Below are positions 55,992 to 64,000 of a stretch of 64,000 bases of DNA, piece by piece; the stretch's first letter is position 1; each line of letters opens with the position of its first letter. A model generated the notes under the pieces. That model ran no database searches. It was not told the DNA's origin and worked only from the letters and a program-made list of their open reading frames with translations. Source of the DNA: Candidatus Opimibacter skivensis (GTDB lineage Bacteria; Bacteroidota; Bacteroidia; Chitinophagales; Saprospiraceae); contig JADKHH010000033.1 in NCBI GenBank assembly GCA_016721905.1, positions 248,001 to 312,000 of the forward strand, written 5' to 3'. A program made the translations under genes and the position numbers.

Positions 55992-57653
55992 TTACCGGGC
56001 GTAAGCGATGGCTCGTTTCTCACGAATAACCGTCACTTTCACCTGGCCGGGATATTGCATCTCGTTCTGTATCTTCTGAGAGATCATGAAAGAGAGATCA
56101 TCCACAAACTCATCTGTGACTTTATCGCTCTCCACAATCACGCGAAGCTCCCTTCCAGCCTGCAGTGCATACGCTTTCTGAACGCCTTCAAATCCCATCG
56201 CAAGATCTTCGAGGTCGCCGATCCGTTTGAGATAACTTTCGAGGATTTCACGACGTGCTCCAGGGCGTGCGCCACTGATCGCATCACAAGCCTGGACGAT
56301 CGGTGAGATGATGTTATCCATCTCGATTTCATCGTGGTGCGCTCCGACAGCATTACAAACAAATGGAATCTCACCGTGCTTCTCGCAGATCTGCATACCG
56401 AGGATAGCGTGGGAGAGTTCTGATTCTTCTTCTGATACCTTACCTATGTCATGCAGGAGGCCGGCACGTTTAGCCAGTTTAACCTGTTTTGGATTGAGTA
56501 CAAGTTCGGCTGCCATCACGGCGCATAACTGCGCTGTCTCGAGACTATGCTTGAGTAGGTTCTGGCCATAGGAAGACCTGAAACGCATACGTCCAACCAT
56601 CTTGACGAGGTATGGATTGAGTCCATGGATGTCGAGATCGATCACGGTGCGCTCACCGATCTCTACGATCTGCTCATCCATTTGTTTCTTGACCTTCGCT
56701 ACAACCTCTTCAATACGCGCAGGGTGTATTCTTCCGTCAGCCACTAAGCGCTTCAGTGCGATACGGCATATTTCACGGCGGATCGGGTCAAAGCTGGAGA
56801 TCACGATAGCTTCCGGAGTATCATCCACTACGATCTCAGCTCCTGTGGCAGCTTCCAGTGCGCGGATATTACGTCCTTCACGGCCGATAATCTGGCCCTT
56901 GATATCATCTGATTCAAGATTGAATACAGAGACTGTATTTTCAATCGTATACTCAGCACACATACGCTGGATCGTCTGGATGACGATCTTCTTGGCTTCC
57001 CGGGCAGCATTTGCTTTTGCATTGGCTACTGCTTCTTTCTCTACAGCCATTGCTTCAGCTTCGGCTTTATTGCGGATAGCTTCGATGAGCTGATCCTTAG
57101 CCTGCGCTTCGGTGAGCTTGGCGATGGTTTCAAGTTCCTTGATGATTTTTTCGGTGGACATATCAAGCTCTTCTTTTCGCTTGGTCACCACCTTCAACTG
57201 TTTTTCAAGGTTTTCTTTGATGGCCTTGATTTCTGATTCTCTTACTTCAAGACCTTCCGCTTTGGCATTGATCGCGTCCTGCTTGCTTTTAAGGTCATTT
57301 TCCTTGTTGACAACATCCACTTCGCGCTCTTTCAATTCAACCTTGTGTTGTGCTTTTTCAGTTTCAAACTGAGCTTTGAGGCTGTTGTACTTTTCCTTGG
57401 CCTCCTGGATTTTGCGGTTCTTGATGCTTTCATGCTTGGCATCTGCCTGTGATAGTACTTTCTCCGCCTTCATTTCGGCTTCATCCATGATGCGCTTGGC
57501 GGTGAGCCTGGCTTCCTGGACAGCGAGATCCGCCTTCTGGTTACTTTCTTCAAGAAGACGCTTCTTGCCCCCCTTGATCACTAACGTGGCCACGAGGTAT
57601 CCTATGATCAACCCCAGAACACCTAGTCCTCCGGCTAATATAAATACGTTCAT
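55992..57653 (-). CDS. rny: Ribonuclease Y
   Basis: An endoribonuclease that starts mRNA decay at the membrane. The 553-residue protein has an N-terminal membrane helix and a long coiled coil (about residues 30-220). A KH domain with IIGREGRNIRALEAATGAEIVVDDTPEAIVISSFDPIRR follows. The HD domain has LLKHSLETAQLCA and GLLHDIGKVSEE. The C terminus ends VKVTVIREKRAIAYAR. It is 78 bases from zapA on the same strand, so the genes are probably one transcription unit. Confidence 0.95.
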   Translation of the reverse strand: MNVFILAGGLGVLGLIIGYLVATLVIKGGKKRLLEESNQKADLAVQEARLTAKRIMDEAEMKAEKVLSQADAKHESIKNRKIQEAKEKYNSLKAQFETEKAQHKVELKEREVDVVNKENDLKSKQDAINAKAEGLEVRESEIKAIKENLEKQLKVVTKRKEELDMSTEKIIKELETIAKLTEAQAKDQLIEAIRNKAEAEAMAVEKEAVANAKANAAREAKKIVIQTIQRMCAEYTIENTVSVFNLESDDIKGQIIGREGRNIRALEAATGAEIVVDDTPEAIVISSFDPIRREICRIALKRLVADGRIHPARIEEVVAKVKKQMDEQIVEIGERTVIDLDIHGLNPYLVKMVGRMRFRSSYGQNLLKHSLETAQLCAVMAAELVLNPKQVKLAKRAGLLHDIGKVSEEESELSHAILGMQICEKHGEIPFVCNAVGAHHDEIEMDNIISPIVQACDAISGARPGARREILESYLKRIGDLEDLAMGFEGVQKAYALQAGRELRVIVESDKVTDEFVDDLSFMISQKIQNEMQYPGQVKVTVIREKRAIAYAR

Positions 57654-57731
57654 TTACAATAAAATTTTAGGTCAACAAATATGGTTTGCCGGCCTCAGCG
57701 CAGAAGTGGGTATCAGGAAATGCAATAAAGA

Positions 57732-58019
57732 CTAATCCAGCGAGTGAGCTTCCAGCACCTGTAATTGGTTCCGGATATCAATCAATGTATTCCAGGAGGT
57801 TTCGTCTACCATCCTGGACTGGACTTTATGATAATCGACAGCGTAGGTGAGCAAGGCCATCAATATACAATCCTGAAGATCCTTTTGGGTAAATTCTGAT
57901 TGATACTGTTTAATGCGGGCATTGATTTCTTCAATTGCTTTTGTCACATACACTTCCTCTTCTTCAGAAACCTTGAGAGGGATTTTAGTACCGGCTATGT
58001 TTGCTTCTATCCGATTCAT
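57732..58019 (-). CDS. zapA: Cell division protein ZapA
   Basis: A small coiled-coil protein that bundles FtsZ filaments. The 95-residue length fits, and the N-terminal part IEANIAGTKIPLKVSEEEEVYVTKAIEEINARI matches the ZapA fold. DCILMALLTYAVD is the start of the C-terminal helix. It lies four bases from the coiled-coil gene and 78 bases from rny. Confidence 0.88.
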   Translation of the reverse strand: MNRIEANIAGTKIPLKVSEEEEVYVTKAIEEINARIKQYQSEFTQKDLQDCILMALLTYAVDYHKVQSRMVDETSWNTLIDIRNQLQVLEAHSLD

Positions 58020-58022
58020 ATG

Positions 58023-58334
58023 TTATTTATTCTCCAATAAGGATTCAACCTGTGGAATACATTTTTCAACTTCTTTCATGATACCCCTGATTTCTTTTCG
58101 GGTCTCCGTTTTCCATTGATCCAATCCTTTTGTGTCTCTCAATGATTCCTGGTTTATAGTCTCCAGTCTTTTACTAAGCGTTTCCTGATGTTTTATTGCC
58201 TCTTCCAGGCTAAGGGCCAATGATTTATTTTCAGTTTCCAGTTTTTTGTTCTTCTCTATAGCAGTACGATAGTCCTGCACCATCCGGTTCAGTCTTTCTT
58301 GTATATCCTGTATTAACTCGTTGGGATGATACAT
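58023..58334 (-). CDS. Small coiled-coil protein (ZapB-like by position)
   Basis: A 103-residue protein with a continuous coiled coil (NRMVQDYRTAIEKNKKLETENKSLALSLEEAIKHQETLSKRLETINQE). No membrane segment or signal is seen. It precedes zapA by three bases, so a role as a ZapA partner is inferred only from context. In several Bacteroidota I recall a similar gene at this place. Confidence 0.7.
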   Translation of the reverse strand: MYHPNELIQDIQERLNRMVQDYRTAIEKNKKLETENKSLALSLEEAIKHQETLSKRLETINQESLRDTKGLDQWKTETRKEIRGIMKEVEKCIPQVESLLENK

Positions 58335-58409
58335 CGTACGTTAAATATAACGCGAAAGTAGGAAAAAGATAGATATAGTTTAAAATCAATGTGTACTACC
58401 TTGATTTTT

Positions 58410-58600
58410 AAGGTTAAACGGCAGAAAGGCGGAAGGGCAGAAAGGCGGAAGAGGCAGAAAGGCGGATGAGGCTAAAGGGGCTAAAGGGGCGGAAAAGGCT
58501 GAAGGGCTGAAGGGCTGAAGAGGCTGAAGGGCTGAAGAGGCTGAAAGGGCTGAAAGGGCTTCAGAGCCTAAGATGCCAAAGTGGCCTTTAGACTAAAATA
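58410..58600. repeat. Purine-rich GGCTGAAGG / GGCAGAAAGG degenerate array
   Basis: Units of GGCAGAAAGGCGGAAG (58421-58470) turn into GGCTAAAGG (58471-58490), then GGCTGAAGG and GGCTGAAAGG (58495-58560). The array lies 3' of pheT. A GCCCGCATGGGC hairpin occurs near 58653. No gene is present between 58335 and 58697. Confidence 0.75.
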
Positions 58601-58697
58601 AAAATTTAATGACTTTATTCCTTAACCCCGGGGTTGCGCAGCACACAGGGGAGAGCCCGCATGGGCGAAGGGGCTAAAAGGGTTAAAACCTGAAGGA

Positions 58698-61142
58698 TTA
58701 CCTCCGGATCTCTGCCTTTACCCCGGCTATCAGTGCTTTCTGCACCTTGTTAAACCACAGGTCGATCTCCTTGTCGGAGAGCGTTGCTTCTTTATTTTCA
58801 ATGGTAAACCTCAGTGCTACACTCATTTTACCCTCGCCTAGCTGGTCCGCATTCTTGTAGATATCAAACACCTCTATCTGAGTCAGGGAATCACCTGCGG
58901 CTTCGACAGCAAACTGTTGAATCCTATCATAGGTGGTGCCTTCGTCAATGACAATCGCCAGATCTCTGATGACCGCAGGAAAACGGTTAAGCTCCTCATA
59001 GAGTGTCGTGGAACGGCTAGCCAGGGCAATCAATGGCTCTAACATAAAATCCGCTGCATATACTTCCTGCCGGACGTCAAACCTGCCAGCGAGTTCACCC
59101 GAAATCTTGCCGAACCTCAGGAAAGCAAGATTTCCAACACTATAATTCAATCCAAACTCCATCCCACTGTTGTCCGTAAAACTTTCAACATTCCAGTTTT
59201 TAATCCCGAGCCTTAAAAGCATTGAATGCACTACAGCCTTGATGCTAAAAAAGTCTACCCTTCTTCCTCCCCCAGTCTGCCAGCTCGATGGCTCCTGCTG
59301 TCCTGTCATGGTAATGACCAGATGTTCTGATTCCTGTGGCAATTCATTTTGCTGGCTATAGGATTTGCCGAATTCAAAAAGACGAAGATCCTCCTGTTTC
59401 CGATTGACATTCCTCTTGACTGTTTCAAGTGTAGGAATGATCATCTCCGGTCTGAGCAGGTTTAATGACTCGTTAGAGGTGTTGTGAATGGTAACCCAAT
59501 GACGGCTATCAGTCCAACCGATTCCTTTGTAGTAGGCAGGTTGGGTCAAAGACATATTCATGGTTTCCAGGAAACCCTTAGATGCCAGGTAGTTCCCGAT
59601 AAGTCTTCTGAGTTTGTGCGCATTATACCTGGGCTCAATGGCAATGGACGTGTGCATCCGCGTTGGCAGTGGCACATTGGAAAACCCAAATACACGGAGT
59701 ATCTCTTCAATGACATCTATTTCTCTCAGCACATCCGCCTTATTAGTAGGCACGGATACTGACCATGCAGTACCATCTTTACTTTCATAAGGCATGTTGA
59801 GTGCATCCAGCACTTTTTCTACCTGCGATGCAGTGAAGGCCACTCCGGTTTTTTCACTTAAGGTTTTCAATGTGAGGTTCACACGAGCTGGAAGTACCGG
59901 CTGAGGATAAATGTCAAATACCTCAGATACCACAGTTCCTCCTGCAAGGGTACTGATCAGATCCATCGCTCTGGCAAGTGCACGAAGCGTAATGTTAGGA
60001 TCAGAACCTTTTTCAAAACGCCTTGCTGCTTCGGTCCTGAGATTGTGGCGCATACTGGAGCGCCTGACTGATCCCGCATTGAAATGGGCAGCTTCGAGAA
60101 AAATAGTTTTTGTGCTTTCTGATACACCGGAATTCAGTCCTCCATATACACCACCTATACACATGGGATAGCCATCACCATCACAGATCATCAGATCTTC
60201 CGCATGAAGCGTATATGACTGACTATCGAGCGCCAGGAAAGGAGTTCCTGCCGGTTTGGTTTCGACGATGATCTCGTGTCCTTTGATCTTATCCGCATCA
60301 AAAGCGTGAAGGGGCTGGCCAATCTCATGCAGGACAAAATTGGTAATGTCGACAACGTTATTGATCGACTTGACACCAATAGCCTGAAGGCGTCTTTTTA
60401 TCCAATCGGGTGACGGACCAATCGTTATCCCGGAAATCAATACACCAGTGTACCTCGGGCATGCCTGGGTATTTCGAACATTGACCTTAAAAGGTATTGT
60501 TGTAACTGGTTTTATTACCTCAGGAATTTCCGGCCACGTTATCGGGTGGTATACGTTTTCCTGGACACTAAGGAAGGCAGCCAGATCAGCCGCAACTCCA
60601 ATGACGGATGTTGCATCAGAACGATTTGGAGTCAAGCCAATTTCAAAAAGTATATCGGATGAAATCTGGTAGTATTCACTGGCCAGCGTACCTGCAGAAA
60701 TACTATCAGGTAAAATCATGATGCCATCATGACTGCTGCCCAGGCCCAATTCATCTTCTGCGCAAATCATACCTTCACTCACCTGGCCTCTGATCTTTGA
60801 AACCTTGATCGTCCATGGTTTTCCGGTGGTATCATACAATTCTGTTTCCGGCAGTGCGACCCAGACAGTCTGGCCTGCGGCGATGTTGCTGGCACCACAT
60901 ACAATGGTGGATGGAACCGATCCGCCAACATCAACAGTAGTGAACGATAATCTGTCGGCATCAGGATGTTTGACACAAGTCAGAACTTTTCCAGCTACTA
61001 CTCCCTTCAAGCCTCCTCTGACCGATTCCCACGTTTCCATTTTTTCGACCTCCAGGCCGAGCGAGGTCAGTGCATCACTGATCTGTTCCGGGGTCAGGTT
61101 AAGCTTGAGATAATCATTGAGCCACAGTAGGGAAACCGTCAT
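58698..61142 (-). CDS. pheT: Phenylalanine-tRNA ligase beta subunit
   Basis: The beta subunit of the alpha2-beta2 enzyme charging tRNA-Phe, about 814 residues. The order is N-terminal tRNA-binding domain (GVVAGKVLTCVKHPDADRLSFTTVDVG), B3/B4 editing domain, B5, core and C-terminal FDX-ACB domain (RFPAVIRDLAIVIDEGTTYDRIQQF). The start is taken at ATG 61142 (MTVSLLWLNDYLKLNLTPEQ), not the earlier in-frame codon, because it opens the family. A TATCTTTG box (61201-61208, minus strand) lies 58 bases upstream. pheS is not in the window. Confidence 0.95.
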   Translation of the reverse strand: MTVSLLWLNDYLKLNLTPEQISDALTSLGLEVEKMETWESVRGGLKGVVAGKVLTCVKHPDADRLSFTTVDVGGSVPSTIVCGASNIAAGQTVWVALPETELYDTTGKPWTIKVSKIRGQVSEGMICAEDELGLGSSHDGIMILPDSISAGTLASEYYQISSDILFEIGLTPNRSDATSVIGVAADLAAFLSVQENVYHPITWPEIPEVIKPVTTIPFKVNVRNTQACPRYTGVLISGITIGPSPDWIKRRLQAIGVKSINNVVDITNFVLHEIGQPLHAFDADKIKGHEIIVETKPAGTPFLALDSQSYTLHAEDLMICDGDGYPMCIGGVYGGLNSGVSESTKTIFLEAAHFNAGSVRRSSMRHNLRTEAARRFEKGSDPNITLRALARAMDLISTLAGGTVVSEVFDIYPQPVLPARVNLTLKTLSEKTGVAFTASQVEKVLDALNMPYESKDGTAWSVSVPTNKADVLREIDVIEEILRVFGFSNVPLPTRMHTSIAIEPRYNAHKLRRLIGNYLASKGFLETMNMSLTQPAYYKGIGWTDSRHWVTIHNTSNESLNLLRPEMIIPTLETVKRNVNRKQEDLRLFEFGKSYSQQNELPQESEHLVITMTGQQEPSSWQTGGGRRVDFFSIKAVVHSMLLRLGIKNWNVESFTDNSGMEFGLNYSVGNLAFLRFGKISGELAGRFDVRQEVYAADFMLEPLIALASRSTTLYEELNRFPAVIRDLAIVIDEGTTYDRIQQFAVEAAGDSLTQIEVFDIYKNADQLGEGKMSVALRFTIENKEATLSDKEIDLWFNKVQKALIAGVKAEIRR

Positions 61143-61200
61143 TTTTACTTCTCTTTTCGAATGTATAATCCTCACCCCGTACCAGGGGCAATCAGGTCGG

Positions 61201-61208
61201 CAAAGATA
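61201..61208 (-). promoter_or_regulatory. -7 box (TATCTTTG) upstream of pheT
   Basis: TATCTTTG on the minus strand lies 58 bases before the pheT start. Confidence 0.4.
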
Positions 61209-61236
61209 AGTTTAATTTGAGCCTTAGGGTCGTTGG

Positions 61237-62085
61237 TTATTCCACCAGATGAACGGAAGCAGCCTGTAATACTGGAAAATCAGACCCATTGATGAGCGAA
61301 ACGAAAGCGATAATTTCCATTTTATCAGCATCCCAGCCGGCGTCCAGCGTTTTTGTATATGTTTCACTAAAGGTCTGACCGGTAGTAATAGAAGATAGTA
61401 TCGGTGCACCGGTAACGGGTGTCATCATGTCTCTCAAAACATGCTTATGCACATAATCATCGACAATGCCCCCCGCTTCGAAATCATCCTGGGCATCTAT
61501 AATCCCACTCTCTGTCAGCATGATGGAAAGGCGTATTTCTCCTGACAACTCTTCTTTCCCAATGCCTGAAACAGTAACTACTAACTGGCGGGATTGTACA
61601 TCATAAGTGCGCACTATACTTATGTCGATTGCAGGTGGAGTCTGAATCGCGGAGGTAATGGCTGAGGCCCATTGATTCAAACTGATCTGCATATCTCCGT
61701 TGACAGGTGTCCTGTTGACCACGCCAGAAGGGTACCCAGCGGGCTGGGAGAGATATTCTATTAAAAATTCACCTTCCTCCGTTCGCAAATCATATATCCC
61801 TATGGGTAAGAACTGAGGGTTTGCAAAAAATCCTGCATGCAAGGATATAGCAACAAGATTGTTTGGAAACTGGGTTAGAAGATTTTCCAATTCCCTGCTG
61901 CCTTTGGGACAGTTGGTACATCCCTTTCCGGTAAACTCTTCGATCAGCACCACGCGGTTTCCAGTAGGCACAAAAGGCTTTATAACTCTTTGCTCTTCAT
62001 AGCATCCTCCGAGCATCAGGGATATCAATAGGACACCTGATGTATATAGATGCAGAAGTGTTGAAGGTTTATTTTTGTTTGCCAT
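61237..62085 (-). CDS. Omp28-related outer-membrane lipoprotein
   Basis: About 282 residues. A lipoprotein signal (SLMLGGC) is followed by a thioredoxin-like region with CTNCPKGSRELENLL, the CxxC of the Omp28 family. The rest is beta-rich and ends in VSLINGSDFPVLQAASVHLVE. The family is widespread in Bacteroidota, partly as a surface-exposed lipoprotein. The start at 62085 (MANKNKP) is preferred. It directly follows the DUF6029 gene (22 bases), so the two are one transcription unit. Confidence 0.85.
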   Translation of the reverse strand: MANKNKPSTLLHLYTSGVLLISLMLGGCYEEQRVIKPFVPTGNRVVLIEEFTGKGCTNCPKGSRELENLLTQFPNNLVAISLHAGFFANPQFLPIGIYDLRTEEGEFLIEYLSQPAGYPSGVVNRTPVNGDMQISLNQWASAITSAIQTPPAIDISIVRTYDVQSRQLVVTVSGIGKEELSGEIRLSIMLTESGIIDAQDDFEAGGIVDDYVHKHVLRDMMTPVTGAPILSSITTGQTFSETYTKTLDAGWDADKMEIIAFVSLINGSDFPVLQAASVHLVE

Positions 62086-62107
62086 GACGGTCAAAAAATT
62101 AAGTCAG

Positions 62108-63763
62108 TTAAAAATTGGCACTAATATTCAATTTCACTCCGCTGAAGGCGGGTTCCAACCTGCATATCCCTCCGGAACAGACCACTCCTTCCACTTGCTT
62201 GACATATCGTAAAGAATAGCGTGTGGATCCGGCTGAATAGACAACCCCTGCCGTTGGATAATGGAGTTTTTCACCTTCTTTGCCATCTTCCTTAACGGTC
62301 GGGGCGATATTATACATATCAGAAAGTTCAAAAAGCCAATGTGGCGAAATAGAGAACTCCGCCAGTGCATATAACCAGCTGCCGTAATCCTGTTTAGTAG
62401 ACATGTATTGAACCTCTGTGCGTAATGATTTCTTCTGGTCAAACTTGTATAGGTAGTCGATGTAGGGTGTTATCGCTTCTACAATGGGTACACCCGCTTT
62501 GCCCTGATATAGCTCCTGATCATACCGGAGATACTGGACCCCTCCGATCATTGTCCATTCCTTAGGTTTCTTGAGGGTAAACTGGGTATAGATTTCATCA
62601 TAGATATTGCGGTTTTCTGCTGCTTCCGGGCGGGTGATTCGGGAATAATTTACCAATAAACTCAGCTTCTTATTGACGGCATACCTTGCATCGATCTGGA
62701 TAGCTTCTTCATCGAGTTCCTGTGTGGCAGGTGCATATCTCGAAGTGAGCCGGTAGGTATTAACCCTGGCCATTGGTGGCAGGAAATCAATTAACCCCCG
62801 GTTGCCCGTCACAAACGGATCGGCCCGGGAAATAAAATTACTTGTCCTCTTATACTGAGCGGACAGCCCCAATCCATCACCTGCATAGGATAATGTGGTA
62901 TAAAAGACATAGCCATCAGTTAGTACAAACTTGCCTACTGACTCTACACCCGTCCATAAAGTGCTGGTGGCATAAATGTCATTGATGACTTCCTCTGTCT
63001 TATAAGCTCCTTCGACATACCACGAAAATCGACCAGTGGAAAGTGTATTGTAGAGCGACAGTGAGACGGTGTTGTATGGTACAGAGTCGATAAAGTCTTC
63101 GGGTGTGTATTGGCTCAGCGTTCCGGCCAGAGCATCCATTTGTGCATCGGAGAGTGTCTTATGAAGGGCCCCAAATCCGGGAGCAATGGTGACCTTGCCT
63201 TCTTCGCCAAACGACTTAAACCCATCAATATTGATGCCCGTAATAACCGACCCATACAAATCAAAAAGGTTTTTTTGGCGTCCGGCAAGTCCCTTGATCG
63301 TCCAGTCTGGTGATATCTCATAGGCCACTTTCAAACCGACCAGGGCATTGTCTATGAGCAGGGGCCTTTCTTCATACGCCCTGAAGATGATACCGCTCCC
63401 TATCTGATCGTAGATGTAACCTCCAAGAAGGGAGAGTTTTCCGAGTTTCTTACCGGCATACCACCTTCCAATCCCCTGTGCTGTATAGGAATCAGTAGGG
63501 TTAAGCAAGGCGGAATTTTCAAAAATATCATATCGCATGCCAAAATCAAACCCGGCAATCTGGGCACGTAATGACAACCAGGTCTCCAATCCTATCTGCT
63601 GGCGCTCGTACTGCGGGATACCCGGAGGGACGATTTTATCATCATAGATATAGAAGTAGGTATTGTTGTCCAGGCTACCAGAGACGCTCAATTGCTCCTG
63701 AGAATACACCAGGGAAGAAAGCGTTGAACAGATAACAAGGGTGAGGATCCGGTACACTGACAT
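62108..63763 (-). CDS. DUF6029-family outer-membrane protein
   Basis: A 551-residue predicted beta barrel with a signal peptide ending VYSQ. SVSGSLDNNTYFYIYDD opens the mature part, which is the DUF6029 pattern. Many strands follow (for example FGMRYDIFENSALLNP, LSLYNTLSTGRFSWYVEGAYK). It ends in a strand terminating in phenylalanine (GVKLNISANF), as outer-membrane proteins do. DUF6029-Omp28-TlpA clusters are ones I recall from the phylum. Function unknown. Confidence 0.85.
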   Translation of the reverse strand: MSVYRILTLVICSTLSSLVYSQEQLSVSGSLDNNTYFYIYDDKIVPPGIPQYERQQIGLETWLSLRAQIAGFDFGMRYDIFENSALLNPTDSYTAQGIGRWYAGKKLGKLSLLGGYIYDQIGSGIIFRAYEERPLLIDNALVGLKVAYEISPDWTIKGLAGRQKNLFDLYGSVITGINIDGFKSFGEEGKVTIAPGFGALHKTLSDAQMDALAGTLSQYTPEDFIDSVPYNTVSLSLYNTLSTGRFSWYVEGAYKTEEVINDIYATSTLWTGVESVGKFVLTDGYVFYTTLSYAGDGLGLSAQYKRTSNFISRADPFVTGNRGLIDFLPPMARVNTYRLTSRYAPATQELDEEAIQIDARYAVNKKLSLLVNYSRITRPEAAENRNIYDEIYTQFTLKKPKEWTMIGGVQYLRYDQELYQGKAGVPIVEAITPYIDYLYKFDQKKSLRTEVQYMSTKQDYGSWLYALAEFSISPHWLFELSDMYNIAPTVKEDGKEGEKLHYPTAGVVYSAGSTRYSLRYVKQVEGVVCSGGICRLEPAFSGVKLNISANF

Positions 63764-63902
63764 AAACCTGTATGATTAATGATTCGTTAAAAGGGAAGGA
63801 ATCTGGGAATCAATTGGCTTCAAAAATAGATATTTGAGTGAAGGTAAGAGGTCATTTCTTTACCTTACCTGAAGATTCATATTACATTCAAATCACCATA
63901 TC

Positions 63903-64000
63903 GTGAATAAATTACTGATTTTCATAGCTTTAGTCTCTATTTCCGTTGGTTTTTCACCTTCCGGGGTGTCCAAAAAGTTGCCGGACATTTCAATCACTGA
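63903..64000 (+). CDS. 5' part of a TlpA-like thioredoxin-fold protein (runs off the window)
   Basis: A GTG at 63903 opens a frame reading MNKLLIFIALVSISVGFSPS, a signal peptide. It continues SKKLPDISITD, which looks like the start of a TlpA/AhpC-type thioredoxin domain. The gene is cut by the window edge. Its divergent place next to DUF6029 and Omp28 supports the assignment but does not prove it. Confidence 0.5.
   Translation, partial: MNKLLIFIALVSISVGFSPSGVSKKLPDISIT

Noticed and set aside
57654..57731. 6S RNA or another small RNA between zapA and rny
   Set aside because: The gap of 78 bases is too short and shows no 6S-type long bubble hairpin.

Overview
The window looks like a chromosomal piece of a Bacteroidota genome, most probably a Saprospiraceae-type organism (inference from gene content). 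The signs are type IX secretion (T9SS) cargo with type A and type B C-terminal sorting domains, an SprB-like giant adhesin, PD40/OmpA, DUF6089, DUF6029 and Omp28 envelope proteins, and promoter boxes of the Bacteroidota form TAnnTTTG. The F1Fo ATPase genes are split into atpDC and atpBEFHAG. No rRNA, tRNA or CRISPR array was found.

Layout. 0-10.7 kb: type III pantothenate kinase and an outer-membrane protein, then convergent PBP1C and an alpha-2-macroglobulin lipoprotein, a known pairing. 10.8-20.4 kb: a 2-oxoacid dehydrogenase E2, a TPR/PD40/OmpA protein, a HAD hydrolase, a LysE exporter, YjbQ, a DUF6089 protein, nadA, an RsmI-like methylase and scpA. 20.4-23.7 kb: an AT-rich accessory island with a nucleotidyltransferase-like DUF6932 gene, an HTH gene and a KGGVGR ATPase with TPRs, preceded by a promoter bracketed by two palindromes. 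This is the best candidate for an undescribed system. 23.9-29.3 kb: atpDC, a two-component pair, and PadR-PspC. 29.6-36.4 kb: RF3, an M48 protease, a BI-1 protein, a PTPS/QueD protein and two T9SS cargo proteins. 36.5-41.6 kb: a flavoprotein plus membrane Fe-S protein pair, and an ABC-2 transporter with a DUF4252 lipoprotein. 41.9-47.5 kb: atpBEFHAG. 47.8-55.9 kb: a 1707-residue SprB-type adhesin and a VCBS/ASPIC protein. 56-64 kb: RNase Y, ZapA, a coiled-coil protein, PheT, Omp28, DUF6029 and the start of a TlpA-like protein.

Two global features matter. First, about a dozen genes between 10 and 35 kb carry one-base frameshifts, nearly all in homopolymer runs, while 35-64 kb has none. Many are probably assembly errors (atpD is essential), and I give reconstructed gene extents. 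Second, intergenic DNA holds many families of short degenerate tandem words (TCAACTCA, CTCCTTGCT, TTCACTTT, GCCTTCGCC, CTATGCTC, GTCAGCT, ACAACTC). These preferentially start at, or within a few bases of, gene stop codons, and one sits in frame inside pbpC.
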